Shown here: positions 46,963-55,468 of the stretch, one piece after another
Layout: each line of letters opens with the position of its first letter
How positions within the stretch are numbered: the stretch's first letter is position 1
Source: Prochlorococcus sp. AG-409-G20
GTDB lineage: Bacteria; Cyanobacteriota; Cyanobacteriia; PCC-6307; Cyanobiaceae
Assembly: GCA_003215775.1 (NCBI GenBank)
Contig: QCJW01000005.1
Location: 37,696 to 101,695 of the forward strand
Reading direction: 5' to 3'
DNA: 64,000 nucleotides
Program-made: the position numbers and the translations under genes
The notes under the pieces: model-generated
Told to the model about the DNA's origin: nothing
Seen by the model: only the letters and a program-made list of their open reading frames with translations
Databases searched by the model: none

Positions 46963-47155
46963 TTAATATACTTTGCCGAGCTCTTCATAAAGATCATATT
47001 CATTAAAAATGACTGTGTGGTCTATAAATTGTATTTGGCCTGTGTCTAAAATAGTAACATCTAGTGAAGTCACCTTATCTATATAGACAATTGTTTTAGG
47101 TGCACTTTCATTATACTGAAGAATAGGAATTTCTATTATTATCAATTTAGATTCA
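46963..47155 (-). pseudogene. C-terminal fragment of an FkbM methyltransferase
   Basis: The 60-codon frame matches the C-terminal third of the FkbM gene at 52156-52866: IIIEIPILQYNESAPKTIVYID aligns with IILEVPIISYNEGAPKTSNYID, and QIQFIDHTVIF with QIQYIDNTVIF. It lacks the SAM-binding domain, so it cannot be an active methyltransferase. Homology continues a few codons upstream of the Met (SESKLI against EKSKLI) and then stops. This is a decayed or partial duplicate. It is in the same orientation as the full copy 5 kb away, and the two flank the sugar cassette. Confidence 0.85.
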
Positions 47156-47270
47156 CTGAGTATGAACCTGACCTGTCAACAAGTTGATATATTTCTAGAG
47201 GTTTCAGAGAAGACTCAAGAGATTAGAATCTCTAAAATTATTTTAACCCAGGCTCAGAGCTAGAGTTGCC

Positions 47271-48716
47271 ATGAGATTTCTAATATATGATACTTTTTAC
47301 AGCCCCTATTTGCGTAAGGTATATTCCTGTGGTTTGGTTGAGAAAACATGGAAAGAACAATTAGAAAAATTATTTAGTGATTCATTTGGAACAGGTAATG
47401 CATACTCTAAAGGCTTAGAATATTTAGGTCATGATGCTTTAGAAATAGTAGGAAATTGCGCTCCGCTTCAACTTACTTGGTGTAAAGAGTATTGTAAGGA
47501 ACTGCTTAATATTGCCAACCGACAAGAACAAATATGTAAAGTATTAGAGGCTCAGGTAAAATGGTATAAGCCAGATATTTTGTATGTTCAAAGTATAAAT
47601 TGGATGCCTTCAAATGCTCTTGAACTGATCAAACCTCATGTGAAGATGGTTATTGGGCAGAATGCATCGCCAATAAGACCTAATTTGGATCTTAAATATT
47701 ACGACCTTATTCTGACTGCTTGCCCTCATTATATTTCTAGATTTAGATCTTTAGGTGTGAACTCTGAGTACTTTCAAATTGGTTTTGATATTAGGCTAAT
47801 CGAAAAATATAAGAAAATACCTGGAGAAAAGTACCCCTTTACATTTGTCGGTGGTTTGGATCCTAACTTTCATTTAAGTAGAGTCAAACTACTTGAGGAA
47901 GTAGCTTCATTTCTACCAATTAGTGTTTGGGGTTATGGTGCTAATAACCTGGTTGACTCTTCTAAATTAAAAATCAATCATAAAGGTGAGATATGGGCAG
48001 GTGAAATGTATAAAATATTAGCTAAAAGCTTAATAACTCTAAATAGTCATATTGATATTGCTGAAGACTATGCATGTAATATGCGAATGTATGAGGCTAC
48101 AGGGATGGGAGCCTGTCTAGTTACAGATTATAAATCAAACCTATCTACAATTTTCGAACCTGATAGGGAAATAATTACTTATAAATCTAACAGCGAGGCT
48201 ATAAGTAAAATCAGGAATTTAAGTGAAGATCCATCACTTGCAATGTCAATAGGAGCTAAAGGGCAGCAAAGGACTATTAAAGAACATAATTATGATATAA
48301 GAATGTCTCAACTAATTGACTTGATAAAAAAGCATATCCCAGCTAGACATAAAAGCCTGAGAGGATGTATTTCTAAAACTAATAAGAATGTCTTGATAGT
48401 TTGCTCTCAAAATAATTTGAATAGAGTTCCACGTAAATTGACTAGACTGAAGTTAGATATAAAATCATTAATTAATATTCAAATCTTAACTGACTCAAGA
48501 GATATAGAAATGTGTCCCAAAGGTATGGCTTGTTGGACTTTGTTAGATCGAGACAAAATAGATCAGTTGATCTCAAGTTGTTTTGATACTGTATCACCTT
48601 CTTTGGTGATATTCCTTCATAGTTCTCTAGAGAATACATCGGAATTCATTTTGAAATCAAAGAAAGTATGTGATTATAATCAGTTCTATTCAGTCACATG
48701 GACATTTAATGATTAG
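47271..48716 (+). CDS. CgeB-like family 1 glycosyltransferase
   Basis: GT-B type glycosyltransferase of 481 residues that probably adds a sugar to a surface glycan. The N-terminal half has DILYVQSINWMPS and IGQNASPIRPNL (acceptor side). The C-terminal domain has ISVWGYGANNLVD, a short peptide LNSHIDIAEDYACNMRMYEATGMGACLVTDY and EPDREIITYKSNSEAISKI, the E-rich loops that bind the nucleotide sugar in the Glyco_trans_1_2/CgeB group. A further 110-120 residues after about 360 form an extra domain not usual in the family. Its stop overlaps the next gene's ATG by eight bases. Confidence 0.8.
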   Translation: MRFLIYDTFYSPYLRKVYSCGLVEKTWKEQLEKLFSDSFGTGNAYSKGLEYLGHDALEIVGNCAPLQLTWCKEYCKELLNIANRQEQICKVLEAQVKWYKPDILYVQSINWMPSNALELIKPHVKMVIGQNASPIRPNLDLKYYDLILTACPHYISRFRSLGVNSEYFQIGFDIRLIEKYKKIPGEKYPFTFVGGLDPNFHLSRVKLLEEVASFLPISVWGYGANNLVDSSKLKINHKGEIWAGEMYKILAKSLITLNSHIDIAEDYACNMRMYEATGMGACLVTDYKSNLSTIFEPDREIITYKSNSEAISKIRNLSEDPSLAMSIGAKGQQRTIKEHNYDIRMSQLIDLIKKHIPARHKSLRGCISKTNKNVLIVCSQNNLNRVPRKLTRLKLDIKSLINIQILTDSRDIEMCPKGMACWTLLDRDKIDQLISSCFDTVSPSLVIFLHSSLENTSEFILKSKKVCDYNQFYSVTWTFND

Positions 48717-49287
48717 AACTAATATTCACGAAACTGCTATTGTTGATGATGGAGCAACTATTGGTGATTCAACAACTATCTGGCATTGGACACATGTCTC
48801 CAGTTCTTCAAGAATCGGTTCGAAGTGTATTTTAGGACAAAATGTATTTGTAGATAACAATGTGATTATCGGAAATAATGTTAGGATTCAAAATAATGTA
48901 TCAATATATAACTCAGTGACTATTGATGACAATGTCTTTTGTGGACCAAGTGTTGTATTTACAAATGTTATAAATCCTCGCGCAGAGGTTTCACGTAAAT
49001 CTGAATTTAGGCCTACATTTGTTGGCGAAGGATCAACTTTAGGTGCTAATTCAACTATAATTTGTGGTATTAGTCTTGGTAAGTATTCCTTTATTGGGGC
49101 CGGCTCAGTTCTCACAAGAAATGTTAAAGACTTTGCATTAATGACGGGTGTCCCGGCAACACAACAAGGATGGTATAGCAGATATGGAGAGAAAATACCA
49201 TTACCTATTTCTGGAAATGGGCAATGGATTTGTTCTCATACTAAGGATAGATATGTTCTCTCTAACGATTCAATAATATTAATATAA
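48709..49287 (+). CDS. WbpD-like UDP-sugar 3-N-acetyltransferase
   Basis: Left-handed beta-helix acetyltransferase of 192 residues. Hexapeptide turns run from residue 1 (IHETAIVDDGATIGDSTTIWHW) through IGNNVRIQNNVSIYNSVTI to the CoA-binding end (LGANSTIICGISLGKYSFIGAGSVL). The sequence VFCGPSVVFTNVINPRAEVSRKSEF and the end PATQQGWYSRYGEKI closely resemble WbpD of Pseudomonas, which acetylates the 3-amino group of UDP-2-acetamido-3-amino-glucuronate. The track start is at 48670, but ATG 48709 overlaps the upstream stop and fits the fold. Its partners are at 49311 and 50448. Confidence 0.85.
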   Translation: MIRTNIHETAIVDDGATIGDSTTIWHWTHVSSSSRIGSKCILGQNVFVDNNVIIGNNVRIQNNVSIYNSVTIDDNVFCGPSVVFTNVINPRAEVSRKSEFRPTFVGEGSTLGANSTIICGISLGKYSFIGAGSVLTRNVKDFALMTGVPATQQGWYSRYGEKIPLPISGNGQWICSHTKDRYVLSNDSIILI

Positions 49288-49310
49288 TTCAAGTATTTCA
49301 TAGTCCTAAA

Positions 49311-50357
49311 TTACATCCTTTCAAGACTTACTTCTTGCTTGGTTTCTATTGATTTTCTAATTGCTGTTATCAGTTTAATACTTTTTCTGCCTTCCATTCC
49401 ATCTATTAATTGTTTCTTGTCATTAAATATACAATCTACAACATGCTTGTAGAACTCTGTATGTCCAAAACCATATACATCTATTGGATTTACAGAGTAA
49501 TTGTTTATAACATTATAATCATCTTCATTCATTTCATTGAATTGCCAACTTTTTATTTTATTTACTGCAAATCCTTCTATAACTACACTGCCATTCTCAC
49601 CTAGAATTGAAATAGAACCTTCTAAGTCTTTAGGGCGAGTGGCTGTTGTTGCCTCTATTATTCCTAGAGCTCCATTTGTAAACTTCAATAATACTATCGC
49701 TATATCTTCTGCTTCAATATTCACTAAAGCAGTATTACTCATAGCCATTACAGACTTTACATCTCCTAACATCCAGCTAAGTAAATCAATGTGATGACTA
49801 GCCTGATTAGAAAGAACTCCACCATCAAATTTTATAGTTCCGCGCCATGAATCTTTGTCATAATATTCTTGGGTCCTACACCACCTAACTCTGACAGTGC
49901 CTAATACAAGTTTACCAAACCTGCCTTTTTCTATCTCACTTCTTAGTCTCTGAACAGGTAAGTTAAATCTATTTTGTTTAACTACAAATAGTCTACAATT
50001 ATATTGATTACATACTTCAATCATTGCATCTGCATCAGTTAAATTAAGAGCCATTGGTTTTTCAACAATTAAATGCTTTTTATAAGGGGCTAGTTCTATG
50101 ACATTAGATGCATGAAGTCCGCTTGGAGTTAATACTGAAATTAGGTCTGGGTTTAATTCTTCCATCATGTCTTTGATTCTCGTAAACCCTGGTACAGAGT
50201 ATTTATATGAAAACTCATCAACACGATGCTGTCTTTTATCAAGGACAGCTATAAGCTCTGCTCCTGGAATATTTTTGCTGGCTAAGATATCCGCATGTCG
50301 CTTGGCTATCCTTCCACAGCCTATTAGAGCTACTCTTAAAGGCTTAGTTCCAATCAT
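49311..50357 (-). CDS. WbpB/WlbA-like NAD-dependent sugar dehydrogenase (Gfo/Idh/MocA)
   Basis: Oxidoreductase of 348 residues. Rossmann start RVALIGCGRIAKRHADIL; the EKP catalytic motif in LIVEKPMALNLTDAD (about residue 95); and FDGGVLSNQASHHIDLLSWM, with the His pair common to WlbA/WbpB. WbpB oxidises the 3-OH of UDP-GlcNAc-uronate, making the keto substrate for the aminotransferase. It faces away from its presumed partner gene 50448 across a 90-base divergent gap and converges on the acetyltransferase. Substrate is inferred from the trio. Confidence 0.85.
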   Translation of the reverse strand: MIGTKPLRVALIGCGRIAKRHADILASKNIPGAELIAVLDKRQHRVDEFSYKYSVPGFTRIKDMMEELNPDLISVLTPSGLHASNVIELAPYKKHLIVEKPMALNLTDADAMIEVCNQYNCRLFVVKQNRFNLPVQRLRSEIEKGRFGKLVLGTVRVRWCRTQEYYDKDSWRGTIKFDGGVLSNQASHHIDLLSWMLGDVKSVMAMSNTALVNIEAEDIAIVLLKFTNGALGIIEATTATRPKDLEGSISILGENGSVVIEGFAVNKIKSWQFNEMNEDDYNVINNYSVNPIDVYGFGHTEFYKHVVDCIFNDKKQLIDGMEGRKSIKLITAIRKSIETKQEVSLERM

Positions 50358-50447
50358 ATAAAACTTTTTTATCTGACTTTTTAATCAGTGTACTATATAT
50401 ATAGTTACAAGGTTCCATTCCCTATTGCAACTTCGAAATAAGAGTAT

Positions 50448-51554
50448 ATGAAAGTCCCATTTGCGAATCTTTATTCACAGTATGTATCCATTAAGGAAGA
50501 AATAGATGCTGAAATAATAGACGTTATAAAGAATTCTCAGTACATCTTATCTGAAAAAGTTGAGGAATTTGAATTAAATTTCTCTTTTTGGAATGGGTCT
50601 AAATATTGTGTTGGATGTGGTAATGGTACTGATGCTATTGAGATTGCTCTTCAAGCTTTGAATATTGGACCTGGAGATGAAGTTATTGTCCCAGCAATGT
50701 CGTGGGTCTCTTCAGCAGAAGCTGTCATAAGGCAAGGAGCTAAACCTGTATTTGCCGATATAGATTCTAGTACATATTGTCTTGATTATAGAACTGTAGA
50801 GGAACTTATTACTGCTAAAACAAAAGCTATTATGGTTGTACACCTTTATGGCTATCCAGCTGATTGTGTACTCTTTAAAAGTCTTTGCAAACAAGAAGGA
50901 ATATTTCTTATTGAAGACTGCGCACAGGCTCACGGCGCATTTCTAGAAAATAAAAAAGTGGGTACTTTTGGAGATATTGGTATTTTTAGTTTTTACCCAG
51001 GTAAGAATCTAGGCGCTTATGGAGATGCTGGTTGTTTAGTTACTGATCAGGAAGAGCTAGCTTCAATATGTAAACAAATTAGAAACCACGGTCAAATATC
51101 AAAATATCTATTTAATAGAATAGGTAGAAATAGCAGACTAGATGGTATACAGGCAGCTATTCTTAATGTAAAACTCAAATATATTGATTCATGGAATAAT
51201 CACCGAAGGTATCTTGCAAAATTATACTCAGAATTGATTTCGGCAAAAGAGATTGTAAGGCCTTTTGTCCACGAGACATCTGATCATGTATTTCATTTGT
51301 ATGTTATACGGACTGAGAATAGAAACGCATTAAAAAGTTTTCTAGAGGATAGAGATATTCAATCTCTGATTCATTATCCACAAATACTACCAGAAATTCC
51401 ATCAATAAGTTCTCATTTAGATACTCAAAAATTAGACTATCCAATTTCAAGAATGCTAGCCAATGAGGCATTGTCTATTCCTCTAAGTGATACCTTGTCA
51501 TATGAAGCTGTTCATTATGTAAGTGATTCTATTAATGATTTCTTCAATCTTTAG
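50448..51554 (+). CDS. WbpE-like PLP sugar aminotransferase (DegT/DnrJ/EryC1)
   Basis: PLP-dependent aminotransferase of 368 residues. Motifs: FANLYSQYVSIKEEID start; GCGNGTDAIEIALQALNIGPGDEVIVPA; VHLYGYPAD; EDCAQAHGA; and the PLP lysine in FSFYPGKNLGAYGDAG (about residue 184); then NSRLDGIQAAILNVKL. The family puts an amino group on a 3- or 4-keto sugar nucleotide. With 48709 and 49311 it forms the WbpB/E/D set for UDP-2,3-diacetamido uronate or a close relative. The UDP-sugar 6-dehydrogenase (WbpA) that would feed it is not in the window. Confidence 0.88.
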   Translation: MKVPFANLYSQYVSIKEEIDAEIIDVIKNSQYILSEKVEEFELNFSFWNGSKYCVGCGNGTDAIEIALQALNIGPGDEVIVPAMSWVSSAEAVIRQGAKPVFADIDSSTYCLDYRTVEELITAKTKAIMVVHLYGYPADCVLFKSLCKQEGIFLIEDCAQAHGAFLENKKVGTFGDIGIFSFYPGKNLGAYGDAGCLVTDQEELASICKQIRNHGQISKYLFNRIGRNSRLDGIQAAILNVKLKYIDSWNNHRRYLAKLYSELISAKEIVRPFVHETSDHVFHLYVIRTENRNALKSFLEDRDIQSLIHYPQILPEIPSISSHLDTQKLDYPISRMLANEALSIPLSDTLSYEAVHYVSDSINDFFNL

Positions 51555-52155
51555 AGTATTCAATATCTTGCTTGAAAAGTTAGGAAGTTATTCAGTAGTT
51601 GAAAAAGACTAATCATTTATTTTTTAATCTACCTTCTCTTCTTCTATTAAATACCTCTTGAAGTAATGATTAGATATTTTGATTTTGTTTTAGAGAATTT
51701 ATTAGGAAATGCTATTCCAGGTCTTGGTTCACTTCCAGGCCTATCTATTCCTTATAGTTGATCAGCTCATATAATTAATGATTTCCATTTTAATTTATTT
51801 ACTAAAACCTCAACTTATCAGCAAATTCTGAACTAAATAAATAAACGATCATTGAAGCTGACTAAGAATTCATTTCGCTACAATACTATTGGTAGAAATA
51901 AAAATCTAAGGTTTCAGTCATACTCTAAGATTAGGGATAGGTAAGGTTTTGTTTGCGGATTGAAACTTGCTAATTGGTTTAGGATTGCATTTGTCTTCAC
52001 ATACTCAACACTTATCCCGATCGCGAGATGGTATTTACGATTCCAAGATTAACAGTCCTGTAAAAAAGTTGCTCAAAAGAACATATAAGATGCAAGTGGT
52101 AGATAGTTCCTGACTAACTTGTTATTGAATCTGATTTTTTAGAGATTCTATTACA
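51555..52155. other. 600-base AT-rich intergenic region
   Basis: No convincing gene. A 31-codon frame at 51666-51761 (MIRYFDFVLENLLGNAIPGL ...) and a 30-codon TTG frame at 51960-52052 were read, but neither has a clear ribosome site or a recognised sequence. Promoter-like hexamers occur near 51870 (gctacaatactatt). It may be scar from past rearrangement of the island. Confidence 0.4.
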
Positions 52156-52866
52156 TTAAAAATTAGTTCTATTTATATCAGATTCTAAAAATTTTGAATT
52201 ACCTAGTGTCATATACTTTGTTGAACTTTTCATAAAGATCATATCCATGAAAATAACAGTATTATCTATGTATTGAATTTGATCTATACCTACAGGAATA
52301 AAATCCATTGAAGTCATTTCATCTATATAATTGCTTGTTTTTGGTGCCCCTTCATTATAGGAAATGATAGGAACTTCTAATATTATTAACTTAGATTTTT
52401 CAAAAATATTTTTAGCTCCCTTGATTATATCTAGTTCAGATCCTTGAGTGTCAATTTTTATTATATCTGGATTTGGTATGCCTTTTTCTTTGATGTATGA
52501 ACCTAATTTCCTGGTGATTAGTTTTAATTGGGGCCCCTCTTTTGAATACTGCCTTGATCGTTCTCTATAATAGCTATCACCTGGACCACTGATTGAATAG
52601 AAAGTAACCTCAATATTGTCTTCTGATGAGAGGAGTACATTATGCCATTCATAATTTAGATCTTCTGGTTTTATCATTATAGGATTGGCTTCAAACATAT
52701 AAAATGCAACTAAGTTCTTGCAATAGTGTGAGTATGTCCTAGTCCAATCTCCCTTGTTTGCGCCTATGTCATAAATAGTCTTAATCTCAGTTTCTTGCAA
52801 TAAAATCTTTAGTATTTGAGCAGTATTATTAAATGTGAGATTGCTTCCTACCCAGGTGGTTTCCAT
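52156..52866 (-). CDS. FkbM-family methyltransferase with altered C-terminus
   Basis: SAM-dependent O-methyltransferase, 236 residues as read. The SAM loop is IKTIYDIGANKGDWTRTY (about residue 35), then FYMFEANP and the FkbM motif IIKIDTQGSELDIIKGAKNIF, which fits a role in methylating a glycan. Near the C-terminus the frame after QYIDNTVIF becomes MDMIFMKSSTKY. Reading the same DNA one base out gives HGYDLYEKFNKVYDTR then stop, matching the tail of the 46963 fragment (NEYDLYEELGKVY). One T is therefore missing from the T run at about 52249-52252, and the last 25 or so residues are frameshifted. Activity may or may not survive. Confidence 0.75.
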   Translation of the reverse strand: METTWVGSNLTFNNTAQILKILLQETEIKTIYDIGANKGDWTRTYSHYCKNLVAFYMFEANPIMIKPEDLNYEWHNVLLSSEDNIEVTFYSISGPGDSYYRERSRQYSKEGPQLKLITRKLGSYIKEKGIPNPDIIKIDTQGSELDIIKGAKNIFEKSKLIILEVPIISYNEGAPKTSNYIDEMTSMDFIPVGIDQIQYIDNTVIFMDMIFMKSSTKYMTLGNSKFLESDINRTNF

Positions 52867-53298
52867 CGAAATTATTTAAAATATCATCTTAGAGTGTCAA
52901 ACTTCTTGGCTTATTTATTTGTTATATTCATTCATTTTCTGCTTTATAGAGACTTTTGTATGGGTATCGTTTTCAACTACTTCTGGCCTTGACTTCTGTC
53001 TGCCTAATAGGTACTTATAATAAATTAATTTCTAGTCATGATCTTTTCAAAATAGTTTTTTAGAGATCTAATCGTTAACTATCTCTTCGTACATGCGATA
53101 AATTTTAAGTGGGCTTTGGTTGAATAACTTTCGGTTAGTTAATAGAGACTTCTCTATTTATGCTCTTCCAATTAACCTTTTACTTGTCTTGCATGCTACG
53201 ACCTAAAATAACTTACATTTAGAATTCCTAAACCTTTCACTTTGCGGATTCATTCTCAATAGCCGTTCCTTAAGTTCTTATGAGACATAGTTCAAGCA
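52867..53298. other. 430-base intergenic region at island end
   Basis: Contains the upstream region of the divergent fkbM and ispF genes. No ORF, RNA gene or clear repeat was recognised. It probably marks the right boundary of the inserted region next to the core gene ispF. Confidence 0.35.
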
Positions 53299-53820
53299 AT
53301 GCCGCTCAAATCAATTACTATGACTACTAATACTTCTCCATTTCGAATCGGCAATGGATACGATATTCATCGTCTAGTTCCAGATAGACCACTTATTTTA
53401 GGTGGGGTAACTCTTCATCATCCTGAAGGCCTGGGATTGGAGGGGCATAGCGATGCTGATGTTCTCACTCACGCTGTTATGGATGCATTGCTTGGGGGCT
53501 TGGCTTTAGGAGATATTGGTAAATATTTTCCGCCGGATGAGGCTCAATGGAAAGGGGCAAATAGTTTGTTCCTGTTAGAAAAAGTTGTCGCTTTGGTTCA
53601 CGATAAAGGATGGGGAATCGTTAATGTTGATTCAGTTGTTGTAGCTGAACGTCCAAAACTAAAACCCCATATTCCAGAAATGCAAAAAAATCTTGCTTCT
53701 TACATGTCCTTAGAACTTGATTGTGTAGGCATCAAGGCAACTACTAACGAGAGGCTGGGACCTGAAGGCCTAGAGGAAGGAATAAGTTGCCAGGCTGTTG
53801 TTATGTTGCAAAGCCTGTGA
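53299..53820 (+). CDS. ispF: 2-C-methyl-D-erythritol 2,4-cyclodiphosphate synthase
   Basis: Fifth step of the non-mevalonate isoprenoid pathway. Zinc-site and fold motifs: [71 protein letters not shown] and [17 protein letters not shown]. At 173 residues the N-terminus is slightly long; Met8 (53320) gives a more usual 166. It is the first core gene after the island and runs directly into the next two genes. Confidence 0.96.
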   Translation: MPLKSITMTTNTSPFRIGNGYDIHRLVPDRPLILGGVTLHHPEGLGLEGHSDADVLTHAVMDALLGGLALGDIGKYFPPDEAQWKGANSLFLLEKVVALVHDKGWGIVNVDSVVVAERPKLKPHIPEMQKNLASYMSLELDCVGIKATTNERLGPEGLEEGISCQAVVMLQSL

Positions 53821-53831
53821 AAGGAAATTCG

Positions 53832-54272
53832 TTGGTTGTGTTTCTTTTTAGTTCTCTGAGAAAGCTTCTTCTAGTATTTTTTGTAGTGTTTTTTGTCACT
53901 ATAAATCCTCTAGAAGGAGTGTCTTTGAGTAAAGCTGCTTTTGATTTGAATAAAATGCATGCAATTGAATTGATTAGGCTTCATGTTCCTTCAAGTCGTA
54001 AGGAGGCTTGGTTAAAAGCAGAAAAAGCTACTTGGGAACCTTGGCTTTCTAATCAAAGTGGATTTCTTAATAGACAGCTCTTTTGGGATGAGGAAAGAGA
54101 AGAAGCAATGTTATTGATAAATTGGGAGACACGTTCTCAATGGAAAGCTATCCCTCAGAAGGAGATTGCAGCTATACAGAAACAATTTGAAGAGGTTTCT
54201 CGCAAAGAAACCGGACTTGATAATGGAAATCCTTTCCCAATTACTTATGCAGGAGAACTAATCCAACAGTGA
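53832..54272 (+). CDS. TIGR03792-type cyanobacterial protein
   Basis: Protein of about 146 residues with an N-terminal hydrophobic segment (LRKLLLVFFVVFFVTI) and a ferredoxin-like alpha-beta domain typical of TIGR03792: IELIRLHVPSSRKEAWLKAEKATWEPWLSNQSGFL, then LFWDEEREEAMLLINWETRSQWKAI. Members are cyanobacterial and of unknown role. The track start (53787) overlaps ispF by 34 bases. AAGGA at 53821 sits seven bases ahead of TTG 53832, which I take as the start. Its final stop overlaps larB's GTG (GTGA). Confidence 0.7.
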   Translation: MVVFLFSSLRKLLLVFFVVFFVTINPLEGVSLSKAAFDLNKMHAIELIRLHVPSSRKEAWLKAEKATWEPWLSNQSGFLNRQLFWDEEREEAMLLINWETRSQWKAIPQKEIAAIQKQFEEVSRKETGLDNGNPFPITYAGELIQQ

Positions 54273-54934
54273 CTGATGAAATAGTTCGATTAGATCTTCA
54301 AAGGCGAAGTCGACTTGGAATGGTTGAAGCAATATGGGGTGAAAATAAAACTGCCAGTCAGATATCTAAAATTCTTAAAATTTTAGATACTTCAAGTGAA
54401 CTTGCATTAGTAACCAGAGTTGGATCGAAGAAAGCTAAGAGTGTTCAAGAGTTAATTCCTAATGTGAAGTTTCATTCTCAAGCTAGATGTCTGACCTTGG
54501 GTTTGCCTGCCAAGCCGCAATCTAGTCTTGGGAAAACTTTAATTCTCACGGGTGGAACTAGCGATCTTGAAGTTGCCTCGGAAGCTGAGCTTGCACTCAG
54601 ATGGCATGGAATTAATGCTGAAATTTTGCTTGATGTTGGTGTAGCTGGTTTGCATCGATTAATTGCTCAATTAGATCGAATTAAAGAAGCTAAAGTTTTA
54701 ATAGTTTGTGCCGGGATGGAAGGGGCATTACCTACTGTGCTGGCTGGATTAGTTCCTCAGCCTGTTATTGGTGTGCCTGTTTCAATTGGCTATGGGGTCA
54801 GTTCAGGAGGAAAAGTTGCACTTGAGGGAATGCTCGCTAGCTGTGCTCCAGGTCTGGTAGTGGTGAACATTGATAATGGGTATGGAGCAGCAATGGCTGC
54901 TTTAAGGATCCTTAGATCAGCAGACTTTTCTTAG
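54269..54934 (+). CDS. larB: Nickel pincer cofactor carboxylase LarB-like
   Basis: AIR-carboxylase-fold protein of 221 residues. By family knowledge LarB carboxylates and hydrolyses nicotinic acid adenine dinucleotide to a bis-carboxy mononucleotide, the first step to the nickel-pincer nucleotide of lactate racemase-type enzymes. Motifs: RLDLQRRSRLGMVEAIWGENK, LTGGTSDLEVASEAELAL, VLIVCAGMEGALPTVLAGL and IGVPVSIGYGVSSGG. The GTG start overlaps the TIGR03792 stop. No LarC or LarE is in the window. Confidence 0.9.
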   Translation: MTDEIVRLDLQRRSRLGMVEAIWGENKTASQISKILKILDTSSELALVTRVGSKKAKSVQELIPNVKFHSQARCLTLGLPAKPQSSLGKTLILTGGTSDLEVASEAELALRWHGINAEILLDVGVAGLHRLIAQLDRIKEAKVLIVCAGMEGALPTVLAGLVPQPVIGVPVSIGYGVSSGGKVALEGMLASCAPGLVVVNIDNGYGAAMAALRILRSADFS

Positions 54935-54953
54935 ACTTTTTGATATTTGATTT

Positions 54954-55118
54954 TTAGTTAGGGCGATTATTTGCTACAACAGCTTCTGGGCCAGAGTCAA
55001 TATCAAGTAGTTCTTCAACCCATAACCGCATTGAGCGAGGAAGGATTCCTTGTTCATATCGCAGTAAAGCTTCAACAAGTACGGGAGTGTTTACCCATTC
55101 GATTGGACGTCTAGCCAT
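54954..55118 (-). CDS. 54-residue conserved-looking protein
   Basis: Read directly from the minus strand; too short for the ORF track. It reads MARRPIEWVNTPVLVEALLR then YEQGILPRSMRLWVEELLDI and a short Asn-rich end. It is compact and amphipathic with a clear protein-like pattern and no signal peptide. It lies after larB, convergent with it. I recall similar small proteins in picocyanobacteria but cannot name a family. It could bind a partner through its Trp-rich helices; function unknown. Confidence 0.65.
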   Translation of the reverse strand: MARRPIEWVNTPVLVEALLRYEQGILPRSMRLWVEELLDIDSGPEAVVANNRPN

Positions 55119-55184
55119 TTTTTATCTCATTTCTTCCCAAAGTTGGGCTATCAGGGTTCTATATGCAAGTGGAGAGAATCAAAT

Positions 55185-55352
55185 TTAATCTTTATCGTTG
55201 TATTTGGTACCTAATCTAGATAATTCAGTGCTGTTGTTAGAAGATTCCACGTCAAGCAATCTGCTTACAAGCTCAGAAAGATCCCTAGGAGCTAATTCTC
55301 CATTGGTCTCCCATTTCATTGTTCTCGGCTCGGGACGTGGAGAGGCAGACAC
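55185..55352 (-). CDS. 55-residue conserved-looking protein, GTG start
   Basis: Small minus-strand gene next to the 54-residue one. From GTG 55352 it reads MSASPRPEPRTMKWETNGEL then APRDLSELVSRLLDVESSNN and an acidic end. The ATG at 55319 is a shorter alternative (44 residues). Its proline-rich start and helical core look like a small regulatory or adaptor protein. It sits between the other small gene and DUF1517 on the same strand. Confidence 0.55.
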   Translation of the reverse strand: MSASPRPEPRTMKWETNGELAPRDLSELVSRLLDVESSNNSTELSRLGTKYNDKD

Positions 55353-55468
55353 TTGGCATTAGAAATTAGTCCATACAAGTTAATTGTGTTGAGCCGCTAA
55401 TTATGTTTGTGTTGCACAATTTTGGCGAAAGAAATTGTTAAGTTTTTGGCCAGACCTCTTTTGAATAG

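Noticed and set aside
51666-51761. 31-codon frame ending NLLGNAIPGLGSLPGLSIPYS
   Set aside because: Interesting composition, but no ribosome site and no support; left as part of the intergenic region.
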